DNA of 17,270 nucleotides from NORP240 sp942492445 (GCA_942492445.1 CALOEW010000079.1:1-17270), one strand, 5' to 3'. Counted from the stretch's first letter, positions 6,407 to 14,491 are shown. The notes: generated by a model from the letters alone, not told the origin. Made by a program: numbers and translations.

Positions 6407-6690
6407 TTACCGCCAGAAACTCATCAGGTTATTGAACGACTGATTCTTCCGGTTCAGCCCGGCCCCTGCTACAACACCCATGGTCAACCGGGATACCCAC
6501 TGCCCGTCGTTGAGCATCAGGTGCGTGCCGAGGCAGGATAGCTGGTTGCTGAACCAGACCTTGCAGCGGTATCGAACGTCAACTGCAGGCAGGCGCCCTT
6601 AAGAAAAATAGCCGATACAATTGCAGCAAGGAACCAGCCTGCTGTTCGTGAAAGTGTTTTCCCAAGCGCCTCATCCTAATTGAATTCACC
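6407..6690 (-). pseudogene. Possible decayed minus-strand gene, unrecognised
   Basis: Two adjacent minus-strand frames look protein-like. One (about 6690-6540) reads TLSRTAGWFLAAIVSAIFLK, a membrane-helix or signal-like stretch. The other (6599-6407) reads VWFSNQLSCLGTHLMLNDGQ and ends NNLMSFWR with two stops. They would join through a frameshift near 6550-6600. I do not recognise a family, there is no clear start, and the reading could be accidental. The remaining spacer up to 6993 shows no other feature I can support. Confidence 0.2.
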
Positions 6691-6993
6691 AGCGGATGCA
6701 TACGGATCCATGTACTATCCGTAGATCTGACTCAGCCAAGGTACTGCAACGATAACCCGGAGTGATTATCCGGCGTTACTGTCAAAAGTTCACAGGGCTC
6801 GGCCGGTCAAGACAACCACCGGAAAAATCCCGCGTACTGTGCTGCTCGCCCGGAGGAGTCTGCGCCTGAGGCAGGCAATTGCGGAAAAGTGCCTTCGAAT
6901 CCCGGGCATTCCGTACTACGAAAAAACTGGAAGGTCCTACCATTATCGTTTAAGGTGGAACCCCTGTTTTGACGCCAAAGAGCCTGATCAATT

Positions 6994-7371
6994 ATGCCGA
7001 GTACAGTATCACTATTGGGTTGTTTAATTGCCATTCTCTCACTAGCTGGTTGCGGCGACGCCAGTCAATCGCAATTGACTCGCGCGGACGAGCTGATGAA
7101 CGACGAAGCAGCTGTCGCCAGAGGTCGATCCCTCTTTATAGGAACCTGTTCAGGGTACTGCCACAAGCTGACCTCAGAGGCCGTCGATGCGCCCTACCTG
7201 TTCGACTGCGAATGGCGGCATGGCGGCAGTGACAGTGAGATTTTTCAGACGGTGACAAACGGCGTACCCAACACCAGAATGGTCGGATTCGGTAGCAATT
7301 TCCCGGAGGGTGAAGAAGATCTCTGGAAAATCATCGCATTTCTGAAGGCAAATAGAGGATCGTGCTCCTAG
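6994..7371 (+). CDS. Lipoprotein cytochrome c with CX3CH haem motif, partner of the quinoprotein
   Basis: A 125-aa protein. The lipobox LAGC (residues 17-20) follows a hydrophobic stretch, so the mature protein should be lipid-anchored at Cys20. The haem-attachment site is CSGYCH (52-57), with three residues between the cysteines instead of two. TRMVGFG (94-100) supplies the probable axial Met96, as in class I cytochromes c. The GRSLFIGTC start and DLWKIIAFLK end (109-118) are typical of single-haem electron-transfer cytochromes. Two further cysteines (72 and 124) could form a disulfide. The quinoprotein dehydrogenase gene begins 49 nt downstream, so this protein is very probably its electron acceptor. 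The ribosome site is weak (AAGAG about 11 nt upstream). The frame itself is secure. Confidence 0.88.
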   Translation: MPSTVSLLGCLIAILSLAGCGDASQSQLTRADELMNDEAAVARGRSLFIGTCSGYCHKLTSEAVDAPYLFDCEWRHGGSDSEIFQTVTNGVPNTRMVGFGSNFPEGEEDLWKIIAFLKANRGSCS

Positions 7372-7420
7372 GCGATCTGCAGGGTTCCAAAAAAATAAAA
7401 TACATCAGGGGGACTGATCA

Positions 7421-9286
7421 ATGACAGTAGACACGCGAAGACTCATTGGGTTTGACATCCGTCTCATATTTTTCCTTGCTTTTCTTGTTTCCTGCTCGCC
7501 TTCCGAGCAGAGCACTTCACCACAGCCGGCCGGTTCCTCATCCAGTGAGGTCGAAAACAATGCCTCCGGGATGACTGACCCCGATGACAATCCCGAAACT
7601 CTGGTATCCACCACCACCCATTGGATAAACCAGGAGCCGATCGGTCTTGGCCTTGGGCCGGTAACTGACGAGTTACTCTCCAGCCCACAGCGTGACAGGT
7701 CCGACATATGGATTCAGTACGGTGGCGACTACAGCAATCAAAGGCATAGTCCGATTGAGGCGTTATCACCGCAGAATATAGATCGCCTGGAGTTTGCCTG
7801 GGGATTCCCGTCCGGCACCTCCGGGCAGTTTTCCGTCTCACCCCTGGTTTATGATGGCATCATGTACGTGACCACATCCTACAACCGTCTTCTCGCCCTC
7901 GATGCCACTACCGGCGATATGTTCTGGCGCTACGACCACCAGTTGCCATCTGATCTGCGGCTCTGCTGCGGTCCTGCCAATCGCGGGGCCTCCATTCACG
8001 GCGACAAAATACTGATGGCGACACTGGATGCCAGAATCATGGCCTTCGATCGACATAGCGGTGAAAAACTCTGGGATTCGGAGATAATTGAGTACCACCG
8101 GGGCTTCAGCGCGACATCAGCGCCGCTGATTGTCAAGGATCTGGCCATCATCGGCGTCGGCGGGGGTGAATTCGGCGTCAGAGGATTCTTCGACGCCTAC
8201 GATGTCAATACCGGAGAACGGGTCTGGCGCCACTATACCGTTCCGGCTGAAGGCGAACCGGGTTACGAGACCTGGTCAGGCCGGTCCTATGAAACCGGTG
8301 GCGCACCGGCCTGGACTATTGGAACCTACGATCCTGAGCTGAATCTGGTCTATTGGACTACCGGCAATCCCTCGCCGGACTGGAATGGTGACGTCAGGAT
8401 GGGGGACAACCTGTTTTCCGACAGTGTCCTCGCCATCAACCCGGATACGGGGGAACGGGTTTGGTACTACCAGTTCACGCCACATGATGTCTGGGACTTT
8501 GACGGAAACTCCCATCTCTTTCAAACTGAAATTCTCGAAGACGGAGAGCCCGTCAAAGTCCTGGTGCAGGCCAACAGGAACGGGTTCTTTTACGTAATCA
8601 ATCGCGAGAATGGTAATTTCATCCGTGCTACCAGCTACCTGGAGCAATTGAATTGGGCGGAGGCCATGGAACCAGGTGGCAGGCCGGTAGTCAACGTGGA
8701 GGCGATGCCTAGTGAAGAACCGACAATGCGGGTTTGCCCGGGAGCATTGGGAGGCATGAACGGTTCCGTTTCCGGTTCCCTGAATCCTGAATTGGGACTC
8801 GCCTACGTGGCCGTCATTGAAAACTGCCACCTCGTGCAGAAAGGCATCAGTGTGCACGTCGAAGGAAACGTGTTCACGGGCGGGGCTCCGATTGCCGTAG
8901 ACAGTCAGCCGGATGACGACGGGGACGTTGCCGCTTATGGGCATATTTCTGCGATCGACTATCAGAGCGGCGAGATTGCCTGGCGGTATTATGATCCGCA
9001 AGCCATGATGGCGGGAACTCTCAGCACGGCGGGAGGGCTCGTCTTTACGGGAAGTCAGACCGGGCACGCGCTTGCCCTCGACTCGCGCACCGGGGAAGTC
9101 CTGTGGAAAAAGCGGCTCGGTGGAGGTATCAGAAGCCAACCGATAGCCTACGAGCTCGGTGGCGATGTGTACGTGGCAATCGCTTCGGGCAATTTCGCGG
9201 GTATTGCCGGATTCTCGGGAGCAGAGGTAGCGATACCCGAGGGTGGTCAGTTGTACGTGTTCAAGATCGAGGGTTCGGCCAACTGA
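7421..9286 (+). CDS. PQQ-dependent alcohol dehydrogenase with lanthanide-type Asp signature
   Basis: A 621-aa quinoprotein with an AGGGGGA ribosome site (7407-7413). The N-terminus ends in a lipobox-like FLVSC (C25), so the enzyme may be lipid-anchored. An eight-bladed propeller is suggested by repeats such as LLALDATTGDMFWR, MAFDRHSGEKLW and LALDSRTGEVLWK. Active-site landmarks are the vicinal cysteines C182-C183 (LCCGPANRG), metal-ligand Glu250 in GGGEFGVRGF, GGAPAWT (293-299), Asn316 in TTGNPSPD and catalytic Asp359 in PHDVWDFDG. Asp361, two residues after the catalytic Asp, is the extra acidic residue that marks lanthanide-dependent enzymes (XoxF, ExaF/PedH); calcium enzymes have Ala or Ser there. 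There is no fused haem domain, so electrons go to the cytochrome encoded just upstream. The product oxidises an alcohol, possibly an aldehyde, in the periplasm; the substrate is not predictable. Confidence 0.92.
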   Translation: MTVDTRRLIGFDIRLIFFLAFLVSCSPSEQSTSPQPAGSSSSEVENNASGMTDPDDNPETLVSTTTHWINQEPIGLGLGPVTDELLSSPQRDRSDIWIQYGGDYSNQRHSPIEALSPQNIDRLEFAWGFPSGTSGQFSVSPLVYDGIMYVTTSYNRLLALDATTGDMFWRYDHQLPSDLRLCCGPANRGASIHGDKILMATLDARIMAFDRHSGEKLWDSEIIEYHRGFSATSAPLIVKDLAIIGVGGGEFGVRGFFDAYDVNTGERVWRHYTVPAEGEPGYETWSGRSYETGGAPAWTIGTYDPELNLVYWTTGNPSPDWNGDVRMGDNLFSDSVLAINPDTGERVWYYQFTPHDVWDFDGNSHLFQTEILEDGEPVKVLVQANRNGFFYVINRENGNFIRATSYLEQLNWAEAMEPGGRPVVNVEAMPSEEPTMRVCPGALGGMNGSVSGSLNPELGLAYVAVIENCHLVQKGISVHVEGNVFTGGAPIAVDSQPDDDGDVAAYGHISAIDYQSGEIAWRYYDPQAMMAGTLSTAGGLVFTGSQTGHALALDSRTGEVLWKKRLGGGIRSQPIAYELGGDVYVAIASGNFAGIAGFSGAEVAIPEGGQLYVFKIEGSAN

Positions 9287-9370
9287 ATTCCGCCTTCCTG
9301 TCGCTGTCGATAGAGAGTCTTCGAATTCAACCCGTGAATTCAATCTGCCGATGCTAAAGAATGTGAATTC
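9285..9370. repeat. Cluster of four GAATTC sites with a 12-bp direct repeat
   Basis: GAATTC occurs at 9285, 9323, 9336 and 9365. The last two are part of identical GTGAATTCAATC copies (9334-9345 and 9363-9374), 29 bp apart. They lie between the dehydrogenase stop and its terminator. The function is unknown; they could be decay products or a protein-binding cluster. Confidence 0.4.
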
Positions 9371-9389
9371 AATCGATAGACGTATAAAT

Positions 9390-9425
9390 CGCCAGGGAAG
9401 CTCCGCTTCCCTGGCGTTTTATTTT
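9390..9425 (+). terminator. Strong rho-independent terminator of the quinoprotein operon
   Basis: CGCCAGGGAAGC (9390-9401), loop TCC, GCTTCCCTGGCG (9405-9416), then TTTTATTTT. The 12-bp stem is perfect and GC-rich, with a U-rich tail, about 100 bases after the dehydrogenase stop. Confidence 0.92.
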
Positions 9426-9541
9426 GACCGTTGGGTTGCAACAGGGCAGGCCTGAAAAAACCTGATCACACGAATGAAGCAGAGTCCGGTAGCCTGAACC
9501 CGGCTTTCGATAGCCCTACTTTGTCGATTTGATGGCGCCGT

Positions 9542-9910
9542 TCAGAGCTGCTTGGGCACACCGGATTGCGCCTTGCACCGGAACACCAGAACCATTGCAA
9601 GCCCGAACTACAATAGCACAGCCAGGTCAGGTTCAGAGACAACGGTCAGGCCAAAATTGCCACGGATTTCTCCAGCCGGGTATTGCACAGTGTGGATTTT
9701 GAAGTAAGCCTCCCCTGCCGCCAGGCCGGCAAGCAGAGCCGCAGCGGCACCAGGGGTCGTTCCTCCGCTGTTGACAATAAATGTCGCGGTATAGATTGCG
9801 CTGTCGTCCAGATAGAACGTCAGCAGCTTCCAGCAGAGGGCACCAGGGACCTCCGAGAACCACCACCACTGCGGGAAAGCAGGGAACCTCGAAAACCAGG
9901 CATAATGTAG
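9542..9910 (-). pseudogene. Decayed CHRD-domain PEP-CTERM protein
   Basis: On the minus strand IYTATFIVNSGG and LLAGLAAGEAYFKIHTVQYP, followed by AGEIRGNFGL, match the C-terminal half of a CHRD domain, with its aYxxIHT...P.GEIRG signature. The frame ends at TAG (9610-9608). The same frame continues after that stop as FGLAMVLVFRCKAQS and ends at TGA (9544-9542). Together, SEPDLAVLL and this tail form a PEP-CTERM sorting signal: a PEP-like motif, a hydrophobic helix and a basic end. The stop lies in the middle of the helix. Upstream of about 9850 the CHRD N-terminal half is hardly recognisable and no signal peptide or start is found. I read this as a broken surface protein once handled by exosortase. 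CHRD proteins are extracellular and their function is mostly unknown. Confidence 0.6.
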
Positions 9911-10269
9911 CTTCCAACCAGAAGAGCAAATGAGCCAGTGACCTTTGCCGAGCCCCAAAAAAGAAAACGCGCCGAGAGACCTGGAAAAAATGGACAAGCT
10001 TATCCCCGGAAGAAACTGGAACAGCAACTGATTAAGAAGATCACAAGGGGAAAACGGGCCGCCACCGTACCCGATGCGCGCGCATGCGAATCCGGGAGAG
10101 ACAGGCGCGCGCGGGCCGCACGTCCGGGCGGCAAAATGATCTAAAACCTCAAGGTCATTTCGGCGACAAGGCTGATCCTGCGTGAAGCAACGGATGCCAC
10201 GATCGGCGCGCCGTCCCTACCAAGACAGCAGCGGGAGCGTGACCCGAGACCCAAAAAGACAGTGGCACT
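9911..10269. other. Purine-rich stretch of decayed DNA without a clear gene
   Basis: Frames here are short and mutually contradictory. The plus strand gives strongly basic peptides (KRKRAERPGK...). The minus strand gives a 155-codon frame (10608-10141) ending GAPIVASVASRRISLVAE then MTLRF. That end, with a terminal Phe, recalls the last strand of an outer-membrane barrel such as a TonB receptor, but nothing upstream supports it. I cannot assign a gene. Confidence 0.3.
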
Positions 10270-10689
10270 TTGGAAGAAGATGCACATTGCCACGACCGGC
10301 ATTTCCCGGTGATGCACAGCATCGCCACCACGTCTCGAATGTTCGATATTGCGGTAGCGACACTTCAGCCGCGGAACAAAGAGTGGGGCGACCGGGGTAC
10401 CTTGGGAGGGGCGGCCGAAAAACAAGGGCGGAAGCTGACTGGCAAATCGCCAGGCGCAACGAGAGAGGGCAGCATCCGGGAAAATGGACGCAGGGGGCCT
10501 CTGATCAATACCACCACTCACCGCGAATCTGGGAAAAGGGAAGGAGAGGGAAAGCGGGTTCAGTAATATGATGATGGCGAGAAATACTGGTGTCCTGGCT
10601 GCGCCCATCGGGCGAAAAAAAACAAGAGAGTAAAATGGTGCCCGTTATGCCGCCAAAACAACCGCAACGTTATAAAGACGTGGGGCTAG
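10270..10689 (+). pseudogene. Zinc-ribbon-like reading frame with an internal stop
   Basis: One plus-strand frame runs from ATG 10270 to TAG 10687-10689, with a single in-frame TAA at 10564-10566. After the TAA it reads YDDGEKYWCPGCAHRAKK then NKRVKWCPLCRQNNRN. This gives CX2C-X12-CX2C, a spacing typical of small zinc ribbons. The part before the stop (98 codons) is basic and unlike any family I know, and no ribosome site is evident. Either a small zinc-binding protein has been interrupted, or only the last ~40 codons are a true remnant. The end overlaps, on the same CTAG, the stop of the convergent PEP-CTERM gene. Confidence 0.3.
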
Positions 10690-11363
10690 CTCAAACGGCG
10701 TTTTCTGCGCAACGCTGCCACGGCACACAGCCCTAATCCAAACAACGCCCCACTTGATGGTTCCGGGACAGGCCGCGTTTGAGCGGAGCCGACGGAGAAA
10801 TTTTCTACAGTAATCGACTCATTCGTATCGAAATTGAAGCGAAGGGTTACGCGCTCCACACCCGTGAAATCAGCTCCCAGGCCAAGTTGTGATGATAAGG
10901 ACGCGAATGAAAATTGAATAATGCCCGGGCTTGAAATGCTAACGACTCCTTCGTTGTAGCTGGAGGCAGATTCTGCGACCCGTACTGTCCAGTCGACTGA
11001 TCCGGAGATAGAGGCAACGTTAAGCTGGAAGCTGTCGTTGATGCCACCTCCGGTCAGGTCGATATCGCCTAACAGGTAGGCTGAACTTGTGCTGCCATCG
11101 ACTCCGTCGTAGTCTAACAGCACAAAGTTGGGTCCGCCGGTTGTGCCCATCATGGCACTTCCACCAGTGGCAGTGAAGGTGGTACCGCTGCCGTTTGCAA
11201 TCACGTCTCGTTCGCCACCCAGAATACCGGCGTTCTGAACCGATCCGTTCAATCCTGCAGGAATAATTTGAGCAGTCGAAAAATCGTCAATCGTGATCGG
11301 TGCTGCGGTCGCTGCGCCGGCTGCAATCAGTGTCAGAGACAATACTATTAATACACTTTTCAT
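10686..11363 (-). CDS. PEP-CTERM sorting-domain surface protein
   Basis: A 225-aa protein. The start is taken at 11363 because the protein then begins with a clean Sec signal (MKSVLIVLSLTLIAAGAATA, cut before APITIDDF); the frame is open 30 codons further upstream without signal-like sequence. The mature part is rich in Gly, Ser, Thr and Asn and probably beta-structured, with no recognised catalytic domain. The C-terminus VPEPSSGALFGLGLCAVAAL followed by RRKRRLS is a textbook PEP-CTERM signal: PEP motif, membrane helix, basic tail. Such signals are processed by exosortase (EpsH/XrtA type), usually in bacteria that make exopolysaccharide or flocs; no exosortase is in this window. A sigma-54-like promoter lies about 175 bases upstream. 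The ribosome site is weak (GCGAG). Confidence 0.88.
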   Translation of the reverse strand: MKSVLIVLSLTLIAAGAATAAPITIDDFSTAQIIPAGLNGSVQNAGILGGERDVIANGSGTTFTATGGSAMMGTTGGPNFVLLDYDGVDGSTSSAYLLGDIDLTGGGINDSFQLNVASISGSVDWTVRVAESASSYNEGVVSISSPGIIQFSFASLSSQLGLGADFTGVERVTLRFNFDTNESITVENFSVGSAQTRPVPEPSSGALFGLGLCAVAALRRKRRLS

Positions 11364-11538
11364 CGTTAAATCTCGCTTGTGGTCGAATACATAAGGGTTT
11401 TGATTGATATGCAATTGGTTTTCTGTGAATCGAGGGTCATCGTGATCGCCCAAGGCTTATCGAATCCAGACCCGATCCCAGATTAAGGATTCCCCTGTGC
11501 GCCTGTCACTGCTTGTACACTAGGCCCACGTTAAAAAG

Positions 11539-11554
11539 GCAAGATTCACGCCAG
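11539..11554 (-). promoter_or_regulatory. Sigma-54 (-24/-12) promoter for the PEP-CTERM gene
   Basis: On the minus strand CTGGCGTGAATCTTGC fits the RpoN consensus TGGCACG-N4-TTGC, with GG and GC elements correctly spaced and one differing pair (GT for AC). It would start transcription near 11527, giving a leader of about 165 bases. PEP-CTERM genes in exosortase systems are often controlled by the sigma-54 activator PrsR, which makes the match meaningful. TGTC/GACA half-sites upstream (11595-11598, 11617-11620, 11686-11689) could be activator sites, but this is speculative. Confidence 0.6.
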
Positions 11555-11921
11555 ATATAATATTCTTTAAAAACAGAAGCTTACAATTAGAGCCTGTCTA
11601 CTTTGTAAATAAAATTGACAGAGTGACGCTTGAGAAACTCTTTTTTACTTGTCCTTTTGATGACCTTCCGAAATTGAATCGTATAGACAAAATCGCCTTG
11701 CCGCTGCGGCGGCTTCACAATCACAGACATCAACTTTAAACCCATGTCAGGTTCAAGGACGCCGTTCCACAGGCCGAAACCTGGTAAAGCAACGGACTAC
11801 TGCCAATTAATCGTATGTAGAGCTGATAGTCTGGCGCCTGCAGCTTATCCGGCCGATTCGGTAGTCGAATTTGATTAAAGGGAGTAATATTCGGCTGAAA
11901 ACAACTATAAAGGAGAGACTT
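11555..11921. other. Divergent regulatory spacer between the PEP-CTERM gene and the PSD operon
   Basis: This AT-richer spacer holds no gene-like frame. It must contain the upstream control region of the PEP-CTERM gene and the promoter of the rightward operon. I could not find a convincing sigma-70 promoter with correct spacing for the latter. No tRNA fold or riboswitch was recognised. Confidence 0.4.
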
Positions 11922-11981
11922 ATGGGCAATTTCGTCCCCCGCAGTCTCCCAATAACAAACGACCGGGACAGGCTGCCATGA
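11922..11981 (+). CDS. 19-codon leader ORF overlapping the PSD-type cytochrome gene
   Basis: ATG at 11922 follows a very strong Shine-Dalgarno (AAGGAGAG at 11910-11917). The peptide is MGNFVPRSLPITNDRDRLP and its TGA (11979-11981) overlaps the ATG of the 837-aa gene as ATGA. The downstream start has only a modest AGG of its own, so translation is likely coupled through this leader. The peptide resembles nothing I know and shows no run of a regulatory codon. It may act only as a ribosome loading site. Confidence 0.45.
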   Translation: MGNFVPRSLPITNDRDRLP

Positions 11982-14491
11982 CGCTACCGGGAAGACTCAG
12001 AGGCCGGCGCGCCGGCCTGGTTCTGTTTACCGCCATTCCGTTTCTAATCCTGTCCATACCATTGCTTCAGGAAGCCACCCTTGCACAATCCGCGCAGGAG
12101 GCTTTCGACGCCAGCCGGATGCAGCAGCTGACAGCAACTTACTGTCTGGCCTGCCACAACGATGTTCTGGCGACTGCGGGATTCTCCCTGCAGGGTATTG
12201 ATTTCGCGAACGCCGGAGCCCATGCCGAAGCGCTGGAAAAAGTGATCAAAAAACTACGTGCTCACATGATGCCGCCCTCCGGCATGCCACGGCCTTCGTT
12301 CGCAACCTATGATTTAATGACTGACTGGTTGGAAACCGAACTTGACTCAGCCTGGGCGGCAAACCCGAATCCCGGACGAATCACGCCGCTGCATCGGATG
12401 AACCGATACGAATACAACAATTCGGTCAATGAATTGCTTGGCCTGGATGTGGACGTGATGACGTTGTTGCCGGGCGATCCAACCGCCGACGGCAGTTTCG
12501 ACAACATGGCAGAGTCACTGCCGTTTTCCACCGCCCATATGGAACGCTATATGTCTGTGGCCCGCCAGGTAACACGCCTGGCAACCGGCCTGCCACCGAT
12601 CGGCCCCAGCCTTTCCACTTATGAAGTTCCCCTGTTCATGTCCCAGGCCTGGCGCCAGAACGAACTGATGCCGTTCGGTTCACGGGGAGGCATGGCGGTT
12701 ACCCACCATTTCCCGGTCGAGGGTGAGTACCGATTGCGGGTTCGTCTGGAACGCAACTACCAGGACTACGTAAAGGGCCTCGGTTGGCCCCAGCTATTGG
12801 AGGTCAGGCTCGACGGTCGCCTGTTGCAGCGCTTCAGGATTGGTGGTGAAGCTCCCGGTACTCCCGCACCTCTCAGCTTCTCCGGAACCGGTGAACCCGG
12901 TTCCATCGATTGGGAACAGTACATGTTGGTGGAAGCGGACCAGGGCCTGGTTATCGACACCCGTGTTGCGGCGGGGCCACGGCTGTTGACCGTCTCGTTT
13001 GTCAGAGAGCACCTGGAGCCGGAAGGAATTCCCCAGCCGGCCCAGGGCGGCCGGCTGTTTGCCAATGATGAAGCCTACCTGGACTATCAGAAGGTACACT
13101 CGCTGGAGATTGGTGGTCCTTACTCAGTCGAAACCACAAACGGTGATTCTCCTGGCCGACAACGGATTTTTTCCTGCTATCCGGGGCAGGTCAACGACCA
13201 GATCAGCTGTGCCAGCAGCATACTTTCGGGCCTTGCCCGGCAGGCCTACCGCCGTCCCGTTACGGAAGATGACCTGGCGCTGTTACTGGGTTTTTTCCGT
13301 ACCGGCAGGGAGCAGGGAGGCGATTTCGATACCGGAATTCAATATGCCCTGGAATTCATGCTCAGTGATCCCGACTTTTTGATCCGAAGTTACCGTCAGC
13401 CGGGCCATGTCGGTGCGGGTGCAGTCTATGGGATCAGCGACCTTGAATTGGCATCCCGCCTCTCCTTTTTCCTGTGGAGCCGTGGGCCCGATGAAGAGCT
13501 GCTGCGGCTGGCTGAGCTGGAGAAACTTTCCAACCCGGAGATACTGGAGCAGCAGGTCCGTCGCATGCTTGCTGATCAGCGGGGGAAAGAAACCCTGGTG
13601 CAGGACTTCGCTGCCCAGTGGCTGAACCTGAGGCGCCTCGATGAAGTTCAGGTCAATACCGTGTTGTTTCCCCAGTACGACCTGAGCCTGATAGAAGCCT
13701 TCAGACAGGAAACCGAACTGTTTCTCACAGCTGCTTTGGAACAGGACACCAGCATCATGGAACTGCTGGAGGCTGACACTACCTACGTCAATGAAAGACT
13801 GGCTCAACACTATGGTATCGAGGGTATCTACGGTAGCCGGTTCCGCAGAACAGTGCTGCCCGACAGGCAAAAACGGGGTGGCTTGCTGGGTCATGGTTCT
13901 CTGCTGACCGTTACCTCGTACCCCGGGCGCACCTCCCCGGTGCTGCGGGGCAAATGGCTGCTGGACAATCTGCTTGGCACCCCGCCACCACCGCCGCCAC
14001 CCAATGTGCCCATACTGCCTGATGCCGAAGCGGGACAGGTGGCCACTTCAATCCGCGAGAGACTGGCGCGACACCGTGAGGATCCAGTCTGCTCCACCTG
14101 CCACACGGTAATCGATCCACTGGGCTTTGCGCTGGAAAACTTTGACGTGATTGGCGCCTGGCGAGAGTTCGACGAGGTGGGCATTCCGGTTGATGCCAAT
14201 GGCAACTACCCCGGTGGAGTCGAGTTTGGGGGCTTTGCGGATCTGCGTGACTGGATGGTTGGTCGACCCGATCAGTTTGCCCATACACTCACCGAGAAAT
14301 TGATGACCTATGCGCTGGGTCGTCGGGTTGAGTATTATGACCAGCCGGTTGTCAGGCGTATCGTAAGGGACATTGCCAGCCAGGGTTACAGCTGGTCATC
14401 GCTGGTTGTCGCCATTGTGACCAGCGAGCCGTTCCTGACGAGTCGGGCTGCCGATCCGACAGGCCGCTCCAGTGCTGACACCCGGAACTAA
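11978..14491 (+). CDS. Di-haem PSD-type protein (DUF1587/DUF1595/DUF1592/DUF1588/DUF1585)
   Basis: An 837-aa exported protein. A basic start and hydrophobic segment (12-36) form a signal peptide or anchor. The first haem site is CLACH (56-60), followed by MMPPSGMPRP, typical of planctomycete-type cytochromes. DUF1587 begins near HRMNRYEYNNSVNELLGLD (about 138-156). A beta-rich part with EYRLRVRLERN (about 248-258) may bind a ligand. DUF1595 is near 410-470 (ARQAYRRPVTEDDL), DUF1592 near 485-615, and DUF1588 near 625-735 with TSPVLRGKWLLDNLLG, a seven-proline run and the second haem site CSTCH (705-709). DUF1585 (about 753-820, LTEKLMTYALGRRVEYYD) closes it. These domains are known only as a conserved set in Planctomycetes and environmental Proteobacteria, with no proven reaction. 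The DUF1552 gene follows 50 nt later, the usual partner. Start by ATGA coupling to the leader ORF. Confidence 0.9.
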   Translation: MTLPGRLRGRRAGLVLFTAIPFLILSIPLLQEATLAQSAQEAFDASRMQQLTATYCLACHNDVLATAGFSLQGIDFANAGAHAEALEKVIKKLRAHMMPPSGMPRPSFATYDLMTDWLETELDSAWAANPNPGRITPLHRMNRYEYNNSVNELLGLDVDVMTLLPGDPTADGSFDNMAESLPFSTAHMERYMSVARQVTRLATGLPPIGPSLSTYEVPLFMSQAWRQNELMPFGSRGGMAVTHHFPVEGEYRLRVRLERNYQDYVKGLGWPQLLEVRLDGRLLQRFRIGGEAPGTPAPLSFSGTGEPGSIDWEQYMLVEADQGLVIDTRVAAGPRLLTVSFVREHLEPEGIPQPAQGGRLFANDEAYLDYQKVHSLEIGGPYSVETTNGDSPGRQRIFSCYPGQVNDQISCASSILSGLARQAYRRPVTEDDLALLLGFFRTGREQGGDFDTGIQYALEFMLSDPDFLIRSYRQPGHVGAGAVYGISDLELASRLSFFLWSRGPDEELLRLAELEKLSNPEILEQQVRRMLADQRGKETLVQDFAAQWLNLRRLDEVQVNTVLFPQYDLSLIEAFRQETELFLTAALEQDTSIMELLEADTTYVNERLAQHYGIEGIYGSRFRRTVLPDRQKRGGLLGHGSLLTVTSYPGRTSPVLRGKWLLDNLLGTPPPPPPPNVPILPDAEAGQVATSIRERLARHREDPVCSTCHTVIDPLGFALENFDVIGAWREFDEVGIPVDANGNYPGGVEFGGFADLRDWMVGRPDQFAHTLTEKLMTYALGRRVEYYDQPVVRRIVRDIASQGYSWSSLVVAIVTSEPFLTSRAADPTGRSSADTRN

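Noticed and set aside
6320..6541. 73-codon plus-strand frame behind the serine hydrolase
   Set aside because: It runs through the diverged MITE copy, has no ribosome site and a composition unlike the neighbours.
8276..9343. 355-codon open frame on the minus strand
   Set aside because: It lies wholly antisense to the well-supported quinoprotein gene, has no ribosome site and no family-like sequence; it follows from GC-rich codon use on the other strand.
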